A stretch of 27,686 nucleotides of DNA, taken from the NCBI GenBank assembly GCA_026416715.1, contig JAOAEQ010000001.1:243043-270728 (forward strand), in the 5' to 3' direction. Position 1 is the first letter of the stretch. Every line of letters starts with the position of its first letter. The stretch comes from a bacterium (GTDB taxonomy: Bacteria; UBP4; UBA4092; JAOAEQ01). Positions 1 through 8,613 of this stretch are shown here, in pieces. The position numbers and the translations under genes are program-made. The notes under the pieces were generated by a model, which saw nothing but the letters and a program-made list of their open reading frames with translations, did no database searches and was not told where the DNA came from.

Positions 1-2979
1 GGCACCCGGCGTATTCCGATACACCCCAACCGCTAGATTATTCACTAAATCCGCATATCGCTGTTGCGCCGCATAAATTTCCGCTTCTGCTCGCTTTCGC
101 TCGGTTATATCCCGAGCAACCCCAACCGCATGCCACCGACCTTTCAATAATACCGACGATAATGATAATTCTATCGGAATTTCTAGCCCGTCTTTCCGGC
201 GCGCACGTAACTCAACGGTTTTCCCTACCACATTTCCTTCGCCGGTCTCCTGCCATTTTCTGAACGCCGCTTGATGGGCAGCGTGATATTCTGCCGGCGC
301 TAGTGTTGCATGCAAATTCTTCCCCAGAATTTCCGCCGCTCGATACCCAAAAATTGTCTCCGCCGCCTGATTCCAATACGAAATATTCCCGTCATTATCC
401 ATTAAAATAATCGCATCTTTAGCAGAAGTCGTTATTGTTCGGAACAATAGTTCATTCTCACGTATCGTTTCTTCCGCCTGCTTTCGCTCGGTCATATCTT
501 CAATGATACCTACCCCGCCAATAATCGTTCCGTCATCAAGAATAATCGGCGCATACTCTACTTTAATCGGAACGAGTTTCCCAGAGGTTACAGAACGATA
601 ATCTCCTTCATAATGGGCAAACTCACCACTTAACGATTTTTTCACCGCAATAACCATATTTTTATCCGGCAGAGTGGTTAAATTTAATCCGATTATCTTT
701 TCCTTTGTTGACCCAAGCATCTGCACTAACGTATCGTTACAGGTTATAACCGTACCGGTGGCATCAAAATGAACTATTCCAAGCGGAACATTATTAAATA
801 TCAGCCGATATTTCTCTTCACTTTCCTTTAAGGCGAGTTCCGCCTGTTTCCGTTCGGTAATATCTATTCCGCTCGCGATAACATATTCGACCTTACCGCT
901 TGCATCATATAATACCGTATTTGTCCAACTGATAAGTCGTAATCGACCATCTTTCGTAATCCAATGGTTTTCCTGTTTACTCGGAAATGCATCCAGCGGA
1001 AAGGTTCCGCTTACCAGTTGTCTAAACCCGCTGAGAACTGTATCGAGTTCACTAGGCGGAATCAGAAATTCCCAGAACGGCTTCCCAAGCACTTCATCAG
1101 ATTTATAACCGGTAGTCGTTTCGCAGGCGCGATTGAACCGAACAATCCGCCCGTCTCGGTCGAGAACCACCACTAACGCGCCGACGGTAGTAATCACCGC
1201 ATCGATAAACTCTCGTTCTTGTTTCAGCGCATCTTCCATCAGTTTACGGTCGGTAATATCTTGTGCGGTACCAAAAAGTTGAACAACGGTACCGTCAGCG
1301 GCATGGCGTGGTTTTCCAATTGCCATAATATATCGAAGCTCACCGTTCGGACGAACTACCCGGAGCATAATCTCATACGGTTTTCCTTCTGTAATCGCTT
1401 GATGAATGGCAGTATCGAGTTTATCCATATCTTCGGGATGGATGATTTTCCGATGTTCCTCTGGATAAGATGGTGCACCTTGCTTCGGGTCGAGACCAAA
1501 TATCCGAAACAGTTCTTCGCTCCAAGTAACCCGCGAGGTTTTTACATCAAGAATCCAGCTGCCAATCTTAGCGACCGATTGCGCTTCTTGCAAATTCGAT
1601 TCACTCGCTAGTATCCGCTGTGCGGATTCGATCAATCGAAACCGAACAATGAAAAAACCGGTGATTAATAGTGAAATAAACAAAATGACCCCGATTGGCG
1701 CTAACCTTCGGGTTGCAATCATTGTATACCAATCTTTTGCATCAATATCTATCCCTAACACCCCAATAACCTTCTGGGTTTTCAAATCACGTATCGCCGC
1801 AAAACCGGAGACAAAACTCCCCCATTCGTCGGTATATGGTCCTGCCGTTAATGCGAGCCCAGTGGTAAATACCGTATATAATTCCGGTGGTGGTTGTTCA
1901 TAATTCGCTTGCCCCGAATCAACATGACCGTATTCACCTTCAGGAATTGAATCTACAATAAAGGGTATCTTACCGTTTTGCAACCGCATCGTATATAACC
2001 AGCGCAATTGCGGATTCGATTGGTTCATCAAAATCAGTTGTTCCCGTAATCGAATATAATCCGGATTTTTTAGGTCGGCTAACGTTCCGCTAAGATTCGC
2101 AAATCGTTCCGGATTGATTGCTGCCGCCGCTATTTTCGCCTGATTAAGAATATGCTCCCGTTCTCTACTTTCAGCATTTTTTCCGACTCGGTCAACCAAA
2201 AACCATCCGCTGGTTAAAATGATGAGTAGTACAATGGTTAGCTGTAACCCGTAATGGGGGCGCGTCTTCTTTTCTATCTGCCGCCACAGTTCCCGTTGAT
2301 GATGTTGATGATACTCCCAGATAAATGATACGAGTAGTATCGCAAAAAGTGTTCGAAATATCTGAATAGGAATCCCGGTTACGGTAACAAATGAGGTTTC
2401 ATTAAGGATTGATGCCGGTAGGAAAACCGATTTCGGAACAATGATTCCTCCGGTAACCGCATAACCGACCATGCTTACCGCAGAAAAGATTAACCACCGA
2501 TTTCGCGATGCTTCGCGCTGCCCAGCGAAATAAAGTGCTGCTGCGGCATAGAGAGTACCAATGAATCCTAACGTATATCTACAGGAAGCATTAAATCCAC
2601 TTAATCCGAACCGACTGCCGAGTAACGCAATAGCTAGTAGCGGGATATAAATCCATCGTGCAGGACTTTTAATATTAATATCCAACTTCCTGATTCCGAT
2701 TCTGCCAAATTCAAATACTAAGATGAATGATACCGCCAGCACCCCGACTCGGATACTCGAAAAATAGAGATTATCTCCAAGACTTACCACCAGCATTTCT
2801 AGCCATTCATGAATCCCATGCAAAACCCCGAATAAACCGAGCCAATACCACGGCAGTCGGTTGGTTCGTTCTTGATGAAGGAGCATGCAAATTGATGCTA
2901 GAAGAATAAAGGCAAATCCATTAACGAAGTAGAGATAATCGAGTTGATGTCGGAAGAATTCTGTCGCCATCATAAGCAT
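1..2979 (-). CDS. Multi-PAS membrane sensor protein (likely histidine kinase or diguanylate cyclase), C-terminus missing
   Basis: The frame is open from 2979 to base 1 (993 codons) and runs off the left edge, so the output domain is not visible. Residues 1-220 are hydrophobic with several membrane helices and a HQLDYLYFVNG start typical of PAS-kinase N-termini. A further helix near 234-255 and another near 423-446 bracket an extracytoplasmic Cache/PAS-like sensor of about 165 residues. At least four cytoplasmic PAS-PAC units follow (about 471-576, 591-706, 710-830, 850-959), three closed by DITERK/DITDRK and one by DMTERK; a fifth begins at about 970. Start candidates are the ATGs at 2979, 2973 and 2970; none has a clear Shine-Dalgarno, and an in-frame TAA lies upstream. 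The gene is divergent from pepA. Kinase versus GGDEF output cannot be decided here. Signalling role is certain by family; the ligand is unknown. Confidence 0.9.
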   Translation of the reverse strand, partial: MLMMATEFFRHQLDYLYFVNGFAFILLASICMLLHQERTNRLPWYWLGLFGVLHGIHEWLEMLVVSLGDNLYFSSIRVGVLAVSFILVFEFGRIGIRKLDINIKSPARWIYIPLLAIALLGSRFGLSGFNASCRYTLGFIGTLYAAAALYFAGQREASRNRWLIFSAVSMVGYAVTGGIIVPKSVFLPASILNETSFVTVTGIPIQIFRTLFAILLVSFIWEYHQHHQRELWRQIEKKTRPHYGLQLTIVLLIILTSGWFLVDRVGKNAESREREHILNQAKIAAAAINPERFANLSGTLADLKNPDYIRLREQLILMNQSNPQLRWLYTMRLQNGKIPFIVDSIPEGEYGHVDSGQANYEQPPPELYTVFTTGLALTAGPYTDEWGSFVSGFAAIRDLKTQKVIGVLGIDIDAKDWYTMIATRRLAPIGVILFISLLITGFFIVRFRLIESAQRILASESNLQEAQSVAKIGSWILDVKTSRVTWSEELFRIFGLDPKQGAPSYPEEHRKIIHPEDMDKLDTAIHQAITEGKPYEIMLRVVRPNGELRYIMAIGKPRHAADGTVVQLFGTAQDITDRKLMEDALKQEREFIDAVITTVGALVVVLDRDGRIVRFNRACETTTGYKSDEVLGKPFWEFLIPPSELDTVLSGFRQLVSGTFPLDAFPSKQENHWITKDGRLRLISWTNTVLYDASGKVEYVIASGIDITERKQAELALKESEEKYRLIFNNVPLGIVHFDATGTVITCNDTLVQMLGSTKEKIIGLNLTTLPDKNMVIAVKKSLSGEFAHYEGDYRSVTSGKLVPIKVEYAPIILDDGTIIGGVGIIEDMTERKQAEETIRENELLFRTITTSAKDAIILMDNDGNISYWNQAAETIFGYRAAEILGKNLHATLAPAEYHAAHQAAFRKWQETGEGNVVGKTVELRARRKDGLEIPIELSLSSVLLKGRWHAVGVARDITERKRAEAEIYAAQQRYADLVNNLAVGVYRNTPGA

Positions 2980-3030
2980 CGTAAAAATATATAAAATATA
3001 CTTTATTTACCGGTATATTTATATAATAAA

Positions 3031-3059
3031 ATTCTATCCGTTATAGGGAATAATTGCAA
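3031..3059 (-). promoter_or_regulatory. Putative sigma70-type promoter of the PAS sensor gene
   Basis: Read on the minus strand, TTGCAA (3059-3054) is followed after exactly 17 bases by TAGAAT (3036-3031). These match the consensus at 4/6 and 5/6 positions. Transcription would start near 3024 and leave a leader of about 45 bases before the ATG at 2979. The surrounding A+T-rich DNA makes chance matches possible. Confidence 0.4.
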
Positions 3060-3112
3060 GAAGAAAATATGGAATGGTCGCGTTCATTCGAGTTTTTTCG
3101 CTTGGAATAGCA

Positions 3113-3161
3113 GGTGGGGTTGCGTGGGTATTGCTCAAAGCAATACCCACGCAACCCCACC
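3113..3161. repeat. Perfect 22-bp inverted repeat with 5-base loop
   Basis: Bases 3113-3134 and 3140-3161 are exact reverse complements separated by TCAAA. The left arm is G-rich (GGTGGGGTTGCG...). The element sits between two divergently transcribed genes, so it is not at the 3' end of either, and no T-run follows it on either strand. That argues against a simple terminator. It could be a REP-type element, a miniature mobile element remnant, or a cruciform or regulator site acting on the divergent promoters. Confidence 0.85.
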
Positions 3162-3237
3162 ATAAACCACCAGAAACACTCATGGTTACATTGGCACCAA
3201 GTTATGGATTAAAGTCTGAGTCTAATACTTTCAGGGC

Positions 3238-3267
3238 TTGATAAATTAACCCTCTCCCTGATATGAT
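3238..3267 (+). promoter_or_regulatory. Putative sigma70-type promoter of pepA
   Basis: TTGATA (3238-3243) and TATGAT (3262-3267) are separated by 18 bases, each matching consensus at 5/6 positions. Predicted start is near 3274, giving a leader of about 38 bases that contains the GAAAGGA Shine-Dalgarno. Confidence 0.5.
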
Positions 3268-3311
3268 TATTACCAAATATTGAACCCCATTAATTGAGAA
3301 AGGAATATGCC

Positions 3312-4850
3312 ATGCAAATTAAAGTTACTGCTGGAGATATAACCAGCATTAAAACTGATGGAATTATCATTAACCTTTTTGAAGGTAGCAAAAAACCGGA
3401 CGGAGCAACGGCGGCAGTTGATAAATTGCTCAATACCGTTATTAGTCAGATGCTTTCAGCCGGTGAATTTAAAGGAAAACTGAATGAAGTTGCGGTTATC
3501 CCGACATTCGGGAAACTGCCGGCAAAAAAAGTTGCTATTGTCGGACTCGGTAAACCGGAACAATTCGCTCTCGACCGAATTCGGCAAGCGACCGCAGAAG
3601 CTGCGCGCACGTTACGGAACTCCGGCGCGAAACGTATCGCATCAATCGTTCATGGTGCCGGAGCCGGTGGAATATCGCCAGAGCATGCCGGACAAATGGT
3701 TGCTGAAGGAGCGATTCTCGGGTTATACACCTTTGCTAAATATCAAACGAAATCTGGAAATAGTAAACAGGTAGATGAATTTCTCCTCATTGAATCAGAT
3801 ACGCAGAAAATCCCAGCGGTACAATCTGGGGTTAAAAAAGGCGAAATCATTGCGAACGCCGTTAATTTCACCCGCGATTTGGTTAATGAACCGGCATCGG
3901 TTATGACCCCAACTGAATTAGCCAATCGCGCACGAAAAATCGCTCGGCAAGTTGGTTTAGAAATAAAAGTCCTTGGTCGCCCTGAACTTGAAAAACTTGG
4001 GTTCGGTGCGTTGCTTGCTGTAGCAAAAGGCAGTCAGCAACCGCCGCAGTTTATCATTCTTCGGTATTGGGGTGCAGGTAAAAAATCGAAATTAGCGCCG
4101 GTAGGTCTTATTGGAAAAGGGATAACCTTCGATTCCGGCGGGATTTCGATTAAACCGTGGAGCGGGATGGATGAAATGAAAGCGGATATGGCAGGAGCGG
4201 CTGCGGTTATCGGAACGATGGTTGCCATTGCCCAACTGAAACCGAAACTCAATGTTACCGCATTAGTTCCCGCAACAGAAAATCTGCCGAGCGGGTCAGC
4301 GTTTAAACCTGGAGATATCCTGCGAACGTTCAGCGGAAATACCATTGAAATCGTTACCACCGATGCGGAAGGAAGATTAATTTTAGCGGATGCGATTGGG
4401 TATGCTAAACGTCTCGGATTAACTCCGCTGATTGATGTCGCGACATTAACCGGTGCGTGTGATATTGCGCTCGGTCCATTCACTAGCGGCGCGTTTGGGA
4501 ATAACCAGCAGCTTATTGATGAACTTATCCAAGCGAGTAAACCTGCTGGAGAATATATCTGGCAGATGCCGATGTTTGAAGAGTATGCGGAATTAGATAA
4601 AAGTAATATTGCGGATATTAAGAATATCGGCGGACGTAGCGGTGGTGCGATTACCGCAGCGAAATTCATCGAATTCTTCGTTGGAGATACCCCGTGGGTG
4701 CATTTTGATATCGCGCCGACGAATTTTGTTGGAACTAGCGAGAAAGAAAAACATTATCGGCTCCGTGGCGCTACTGGCGTTATGGTTCGGACGTTGGTGA
4801 ACTATCTTCTCTCTACAAGTTTGGAAATGAATAAGCGCAGAGGAAAATAA
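3312..4850 (+). CDS. pepA: Leucyl aminopeptidase, peptidase family M17
   Basis: This 512-residue cytosolic metallo-aminopeptidase removes N-terminal residues from peptides, normally as a hexamer. An N-terminal macro-like domain (about 1-170) precedes the catalytic domain. All active-site elements are present: K269 and D274 in GKGITFDSGG, K281, D292 in MKADMAG, and D351, E353 and R355 in TTDAEGRL. Each lies one residue before the E. coli PepA equivalent as I recall it. The canonical NTDAEGRL signature has Thr in place of Asn. The ATG at 3312 is chosen over the upstream TTG at 3294 because GAAAGGA (3298-3304) lies 7 bases before it and would otherwise fall inside the coding region. It is probably monocistronic and a conserved housekeeping gene next to the island. 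Confidence 0.97.
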   Translation: MQIKVTAGDITSIKTDGIIINLFEGSKKPDGATAAVDKLLNTVISQMLSAGEFKGKLNEVAVIPTFGKLPAKKVAIVGLGKPEQFALDRIRQATAEAARTLRNSGAKRIASIVHGAGAGGISPEHAGQMVAEGAILGLYTFAKYQTKSGNSKQVDEFLLIESDTQKIPAVQSGVKKGEIIANAVNFTRDLVNEPASVMTPTELANRARKIARQVGLEIKVLGRPELEKLGFGALLAVAKGSQQPPQFIILRYWGAGKKSKLAPVGLIGKGITFDSGGISIKPWSGMDEMKADMAGAAAVIGTMVAIAQLKPKLNVTALVPATENLPSGSAFKPGDILRTFSGNTIEIVTTDAEGRLILADAIGYAKRLGLTPLIDVATLTGACDIALGPFTSGAFGNNQQLIDELIQASKPAGEYIWQMPMFEEYAELDKSNIADIKNIGGRSGGAITAAKFIEFFVGDTPWVHFDIAPTNFVGTSEKEKHYRLRGATGVMVRTLVNYLLSTSLEMNKRRGK

Positions 4851-5027
4851 TGCCCATAGCAAAATGGGAAACTAGTCCACCGTAATTGCGGTAAAACACA
4901 ACTTCCTGGTTACGAACGTTTTGTTTCCCACTGAACGCAACAAGGGTAATAGCACAACACTATCATTGTTACTGCGCGAAAGTTGTTACGTAAAAAAACC
5001 ATGGCTCTTTTCTAGATTTAAAACAGT
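4851..5027 (+). other. Intergenic leader with possible folded structure
   Basis: This 177-base gap precedes the first URO-D gene. TGGGAAAC (4865-4872) can pair with GTTTCCCA (4923-4930), and inside that loop ACCG/CGGT (4879-4892) forms a small hairpin. I see no T-run that would make a pepA terminator and no B12-box sequence that would make a cobalamin riboswitch. No good promoter was found, although transcription of the island probably starts here. Confidence 0.3.
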
Positions 5028-6260
5028 ATGCAATCTCGAGATCGGATTCTATTCGCCTACCAACATAAAGAAGGAGACCGGGTTCCGTTATTTGAGCAAG
5101 CGGTAGCGGATAGTGTAGCGTCGGAGATTTTAGGGAGGAAAGCGTTTACTGGGAGTGCGAGTTTGCATCGGGAAGAAGCGGAAGCTTGGTTGCGTGGAGA
5201 GCAAGCGCATCAAGAATTTCTGGAAAAAACCCGGCAGGATATCGTTGCTTTAGCGAGAAAACTAGAATTCGATGCGATTCGAACCCCGTGGTTACTCGGA
5301 GAAAAACCGACAAAGAAGTTAGATGCGTATACTTACCTATATGGTGATTTAGCGAGTGATAGATGGACTATTCGGAAATATGATCCGGTTTCCCAAATGT
5401 TTGGGATCTATGACTCGAGCGACAATACTTTAGATATCGATGGATTAGAAAGAAGAATCGAAAAAATTGAACAAGAGTATAGAACAAAAACATTTTCGAA
5501 CGACGATTTTACCGAATTGATTGCTTACCGTACCTATTGCGGGGATGACTTAGAGGTGTTTGGTTATACGGCGATGTGTATACCCTATTATCCACCGATA
5601 TGGCTTGAAGCCATCGTTTTACGTCCAGATCTTATCGAGCGATGGTTAGATGCATTATTGGACTATGAGAAGAAATCCGTTGCGGTTCAGAAGACCTTGG
5701 GGATCCGAGTTGTGTTTGGGGGCGGGGATTTTGCGGATAAGAATGGTCCGTTCTATGGTCCGAAAGTTTTTCGCCGGATGGTAGTACCGCGATTACACCA
5801 CATGACGGAATATTGTCATTCATTAGGAATCTATTATTCCTTCAGTAGTGATGGCAATCTATGGTCGGTAGCAGATGAGTTATTTCTCGAGTCCGGCATC
5901 GATGGCTATGGTGAGATTGATATTGATTCGGGGATGGATTTAGCGGAAGTAAAAAGACGATACGGGCATAGGATTACCCTCTGGGGTGGGCTGAGTTGCG
6001 GGACAATCCTTCTCCAAGGGACTAAACAAGCGGTGATTGATGCTACCAAAAAAGCTATTGATGCTGCTGCTCCTGGTGGCGGATATATTTTTGGTTCGTC
6101 AAATATCATCATGAGTGGAACCCCGGTCGAGAATGTTTATGCCGCGTTCGAAACAGCGAAAGAGTATGGGAAATATAATAATAATTTTAGTAATACATTG
6201 AGCTCAAATCAATTTCATCATGAAAAGGTTACTGATATATCTAACCAAAGTTTTTCATGA
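5028..6260 (+). CDS. URO-D/MtaA-fold family protein, variant without the His-X-Cys zinc motif
   Basis: This 410-residue protein has the (beta/alpha)8 plan of uroporphyrinogen decarboxylase and corrinoid methyltransferases: N-terminal RDRILFAYQHKEGDRVPL, GGDFADKNGPF (231-241), LWGGLSCG (318-325) and PGGGYIFGSSN (349-359). Where the methyltransferase branch has a zinc-binding His-X-Cys-Gly, this one reads YYSFSSDGN (269-277), so it probably does not bind zinc in the usual way. It is not a heme-pathway HemE: no other heme gene is nearby and its neighbours are sugar genes. The last 25 or so residues are polar and low-complexity. The start lacks a Shine-Dalgarno. A decayed relative of its first 35 codons lies at 23242-23340. 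Family assignment is secure; substrate unknown. Methyl transfer or C-C chemistry on a sugar-derived compound is a guess. Confidence 0.85.
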   Translation: MQSRDRILFAYQHKEGDRVPLFEQAVADSVASEILGRKAFTGSASLHREEAEAWLRGEQAHQEFLEKTRQDIVALARKLEFDAIRTPWLLGEKPTKKLDAYTYLYGDLASDRWTIRKYDPVSQMFGIYDSSDNTLDIDGLERRIEKIEQEYRTKTFSNDDFTELIAYRTYCGDDLEVFGYTAMCIPYYPPIWLEAIVLRPDLIERWLDALLDYEKKSVAVQKTLGIRVVFGGGDFADKNGPFYGPKVFRRMVVPRLHHMTEYCHSLGIYYSFSSDGNLWSVADELFLESGIDGYGEIDIDSGMDLAEVKRRYGHRITLWGGLSCGTILLQGTKQAVIDATKKAIDAAAPGGGYIFGSSNIIMSGTPVENVYAAFETAKEYGKYNNNFSNTLSSNQFHHEKVTDISNQSFS

Positions 6261-6308
6261 GAAGTGTTCAGTGTAAATCCATTCAGGGTAAGTATTTTTT
6301 TCGGAGAC

Positions 6309-6321
6309 TGTAATAATTACA
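6309..6321. promoter_or_regulatory. Possible operator palindrome TGTAAT-A-ATTACA
   Basis: A perfect 6-bp inverted repeat around one central base lies 18 bases before the ATG at 6340 and just upstream of a TATAAG that could be a -10 element. It has the size of a dimeric regulator site. In A+T-rich DNA this may be chance, and no second copy was recognised. Confidence 0.2.
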
Positions 6322-6339
6322 TTATAAGAGATTAAAAAT

Positions 6340-7440
6340 ATGCCAAATAATTTATTAACTAAACCAGTTGAACCGGATTTTGAAGCATTGCGAAATAATA
6401 TTTTGCGTAAAGGAACACCAACCCGGGTCCATTATATGGAATTGTATCAAGATAATGAAATAAAAGATGCAGTAGTTGCCCGATATGATTTGGAGAATAA
6501 ATTAGATAAAAATGATAAGTATTATCGCTATCAACGTGAGGTATTAATCCAAAAATTTCTCGGTTATGATATTGTTTGTGGTGCACTTGAGCCGCCAGTG
6601 ATATATCCAAATTTTATCACCGCACCAAAATCGCAAGATACAACGGCAATTATAAACCAAAATCGAGGAGAACGAATCTGGGCAAATGAACATCAGGGTC
6701 CAATTCAAACCTGGGAAGATTTCGAAAAATATCAATGGCCAGATGTCAATAAACTTGATTTATCATCGTTAGATTGGGCAAATAAAAATCTTGAGCCAAA
6801 TATGAAAGTCTATCTACCGACACACTCAATTTATGAACTCGGGTCTGCATTATTTGGTTATGAGCAACTATGTTACAAAATGTATGATGAGCCTGAATTA
6901 GTCGATGCTGTTTTTGCAAAAGTCGGTGAGAATCGTTTGAAACTAGCAGAAGTATATTGCGATTACGATTGTGTTGGGATGTTGTTTGGTGGAGATGATA
7001 TGGGATTTAAGACTGGTTTATTAATGCCGAAACAATTTTTACTAGAGAAAGTTTTACCGTGGTATAAAAAAATGGCAGAGGTTGCGCATAATAAGAATAA
7101 ATTGATAATACTCCATTCATGTGGAAATATTGAACCATTAATGGACTCGTTGATTAATGAGGTAAAGCTTGATGGCCGCCATTCGTTTGAAGATGTTATA
7201 ACACCGGTAACAGAAGCAAAACGTTTGTATGGTAATCGGATCGCGATTATTGGGGGTATCGATATGAATTTTATTTGTACGGCAACCGAATCAGAGATTC
7301 GTAAGCGTGTGAGGCAAACGTTAGATATCTGTCAACCCGGTGGCGGATATTGTTTAGGCACCGGCAATACTGTAGCAAATTATATTCCGTTAGAAAACTA
7401 TTTAATTATGTTGGATGAAGGTAGGAAATATACCAGTTAA
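6340..7440 (+). CDS. URO-D/MtaA-fold protein with His-X-Cys zinc motif
   Basis: This 366-residue member of the uroporphyrinogen decarboxylase superfamily is of the type found near carbohydrate genes. Key segments are GGDDMG (217-222), HSCGN with H259 and C261, GGID (305-308), and PGGGYCLGTGN (333-343) followed by NYIPLENY. H259, C261 and a downstream Cys (C331 or C338) fit the three protein zinc ligands used by MtaA-type methyltransferases to activate a thiol or other methyl acceptor. Haem-pathway HemE enzymes need no metal, so the motif favours methyl transfer. It lies 79 bases after the first URO-D gene and 21 before the next, in one probable operon. The Shine-Dalgarno is weak (AAGAGA). The actual substrate cannot be read from sequence. 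Confidence 0.85.
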   Translation: MPNNLLTKPVEPDFEALRNNILRKGTPTRVHYMELYQDNEIKDAVVARYDLENKLDKNDKYYRYQREVLIQKFLGYDIVCGALEPPVIYPNFITAPKSQDTTAIINQNRGERIWANEHQGPIQTWEDFEKYQWPDVNKLDLSSLDWANKNLEPNMKVYLPTHSIYELGSALFGYEQLCYKMYDEPELVDAVFAKVGENRLKLAEVYCDYDCVGMLFGGDDMGFKTGLLMPKQFLLEKVLPWYKKMAEVAHNKNKLIILHSCGNIEPLMDSLINEVKLDGRHSFEDVITPVTEAKRLYGNRIAIIGGIDMNFICTATESEIRKRVRQTLDICQPGGGYCLGTGNTVANYIPLENYLIMLDEGRKYTS

Positions 7441-7461
7441 TAGCTTATATAGGTTTCGATA

Positions 7462-8613
7462 ATGCAAAAACAAGATTTTACTAAACATAATGAAGAAGTT
7501 AAACAGGTGTGGGATGCCTATCGAGCCGGAAAACCAATTCGGGTTCCGATGACATTAGGTATTGGTCCGCGGATTTGGATATTTGATCCTAAATTAAATC
7601 AAGAAGGTATCGAATGGGAGCAATTTAGCAATGACCCAGAATTAATGTTTCAAACTTTTTTAAAATATAAATATTATGTAGTACATAATTTACCTCACGA
7701 TATTGAAATGGGTATACCTTCATCTCATTGGGAAGTATGGACTGAATTTGTAAATGTAACGGAAGAGGCTTGGTTGGGAAACGAGCTATATTATCCACCT
7801 GGACAAGTTACCGCAACCCGTCCGAGATATACTGGCGACAAAAAAAATGAGATATTCGATCGCGGAATTCCGGACCCATTTAGTGGAATATTTGCTCGCG
7901 TAAAAGAATATCATGAATATTTTATAGAAAAGGCCAAATCATTTGAGTTTTATGGTAAACCTGTCAAAGTCCTCCCTCCTTGTCCGCTAGCAACTGATGG
8001 AATATTTACCGTAGCGTTTAATATCAGGGGAAGTGAATTATTGGAAGATATTATGCTTGATGCGGAATATTTCCATAAATTGCTAACTTTGGTGACCGAT
8101 GCAATTATTCTAAAAATTAAAGCTTGGAGAAAATATTTGAATGTTGAAATGAAGCCGAAATCAGGCGCGTTTGCAGACGATGCCATTCAATTTATTTCAA
8201 CGGAAATGTATCGAGAGCATGTGTTACCATATCATCGGCGGTTTTTAGCGGAGTTGGCTGGAGAAGGTCCACATGCTATTCATCTTTGTGGTGATGTGCA
8301 ACGACACTTACCAACATTGGTGAAAGAACTCAATATTAAGTCATTTGATCTCGGATATCCCATTGATTATACAAAAATACGCGATGAACTAGGCGACGAC
8401 GTTGAAATTTTCGGTGGTCCATTAATAACGGATTTACTTGCATTGAGTCCGGAAGAGATAAAAGAGAAATCACGACATATTTTATGTAGTAGTATTAAAC
8501 GGGGTGGAAAATTTATTTTTAAAGAAGCGAATAATTTACCTCCTTGTGTACCAATAGCCAATATTCAAGCGATGTATGATTCAGTTAAATTATGGGGAAA
8601 ATACGAACCTTAA
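7462..8613 (+). CDS. Third URO-D/MtaA-fold protein with His-X-Cys motif
   Basis: This 383-residue superfamily member is clearly divergent from its two neighbours, so not a recent tandem copy. It has AGKPIRVPMTLG near the N-terminus, an ADD (238-240) in the strand preceding the active-site face, HLCGDV (H274, C276) and a later Cys (C342) spaced to complete a zinc site, then GGKFIFKEANNLPP near the end. By family it could be the methyltransferase component that takes or delivers a methyl group. Its last 22 bases overlap the start of the following sugar-binding lipoprotein in another frame, implying translational coupling and shared regulation with sugar uptake. Family assignment is good; reaction unknown. 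Confidence 0.82.
   Translation: MQKQDFTKHNEEVKQVWDAYRAGKPIRVPMTLGIGPRIWIFDPKLNQEGIEWEQFSNDPELMFQTFLKYKYYVVHNLPHDIEMGIPSSHWEVWTEFVNVTEEAWLGNELYYPPGQVTATRPRYTGDKKNEIFDRGIPDPFSGIFARVKEYHEYFIEKAKSFEFYGKPVKVLPPCPLATDGIFTVAFNIRGSELLEDIMLDAEYFHKLLTLVTDAIILKIKAWRKYLNVEMKPKSGAFADDAIQFISTEMYREHVLPYHRRFLAELAGEGPHAIHLCGDVQRHLPTLVKELNIKSFDLGYPIDYTKIRDELGDDVEIFGGPLITDLLALSPEEIKEKSRHILCSSIKRGGKFIFKEANNLPPCVPIANIQAMYDSVKLWGKYEP

Larger units (their letters stand above)
2980..3311. other. Divergent intergenic region, PAS sensor gene / pepA
   Basis: This 332-base gap has no credible open frame. It carries a minus-strand promoter (3031-3059), the perfect inverted repeat (3113-3161), a plus-strand promoter (3238-3267) and the pepA ribosome-binding site (3298-3304). 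The rest is A+T-rich with no recognised element. Confidence 0.7.

Noticed and set aside
964-1903. Plus-strand open frames across the left flank
   Set aside because: They are shadows of the long minus-strand multi-PAS gene, which explains the whole stretch from 1 to 2979.
3113-3161. Rho-independent terminator
   Set aside because: The hairpin lies between two gene starts and has no following T-run on either strand.
4034-4669. Long minus-strand open frame opposite pepA
   Set aside because: It is antisense to the catalytic domain of a well-supported pepA, has no ribosome site and no family features.
4851-5027. Cobalamin riboswitch upstream of the methyltransferase-like genes
   Set aside because: Attractive by context, but the conserved B12-box and core sequences of that riboswitch were not found.
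5028-6260. Haem-pathway uroporphyrinogen decarboxylase (hemE)
   Set aside because: The N-terminus and active-site segments are of the sugar-associated superfamily type, there are several paralogues in a row, and no haem genes are nearby.
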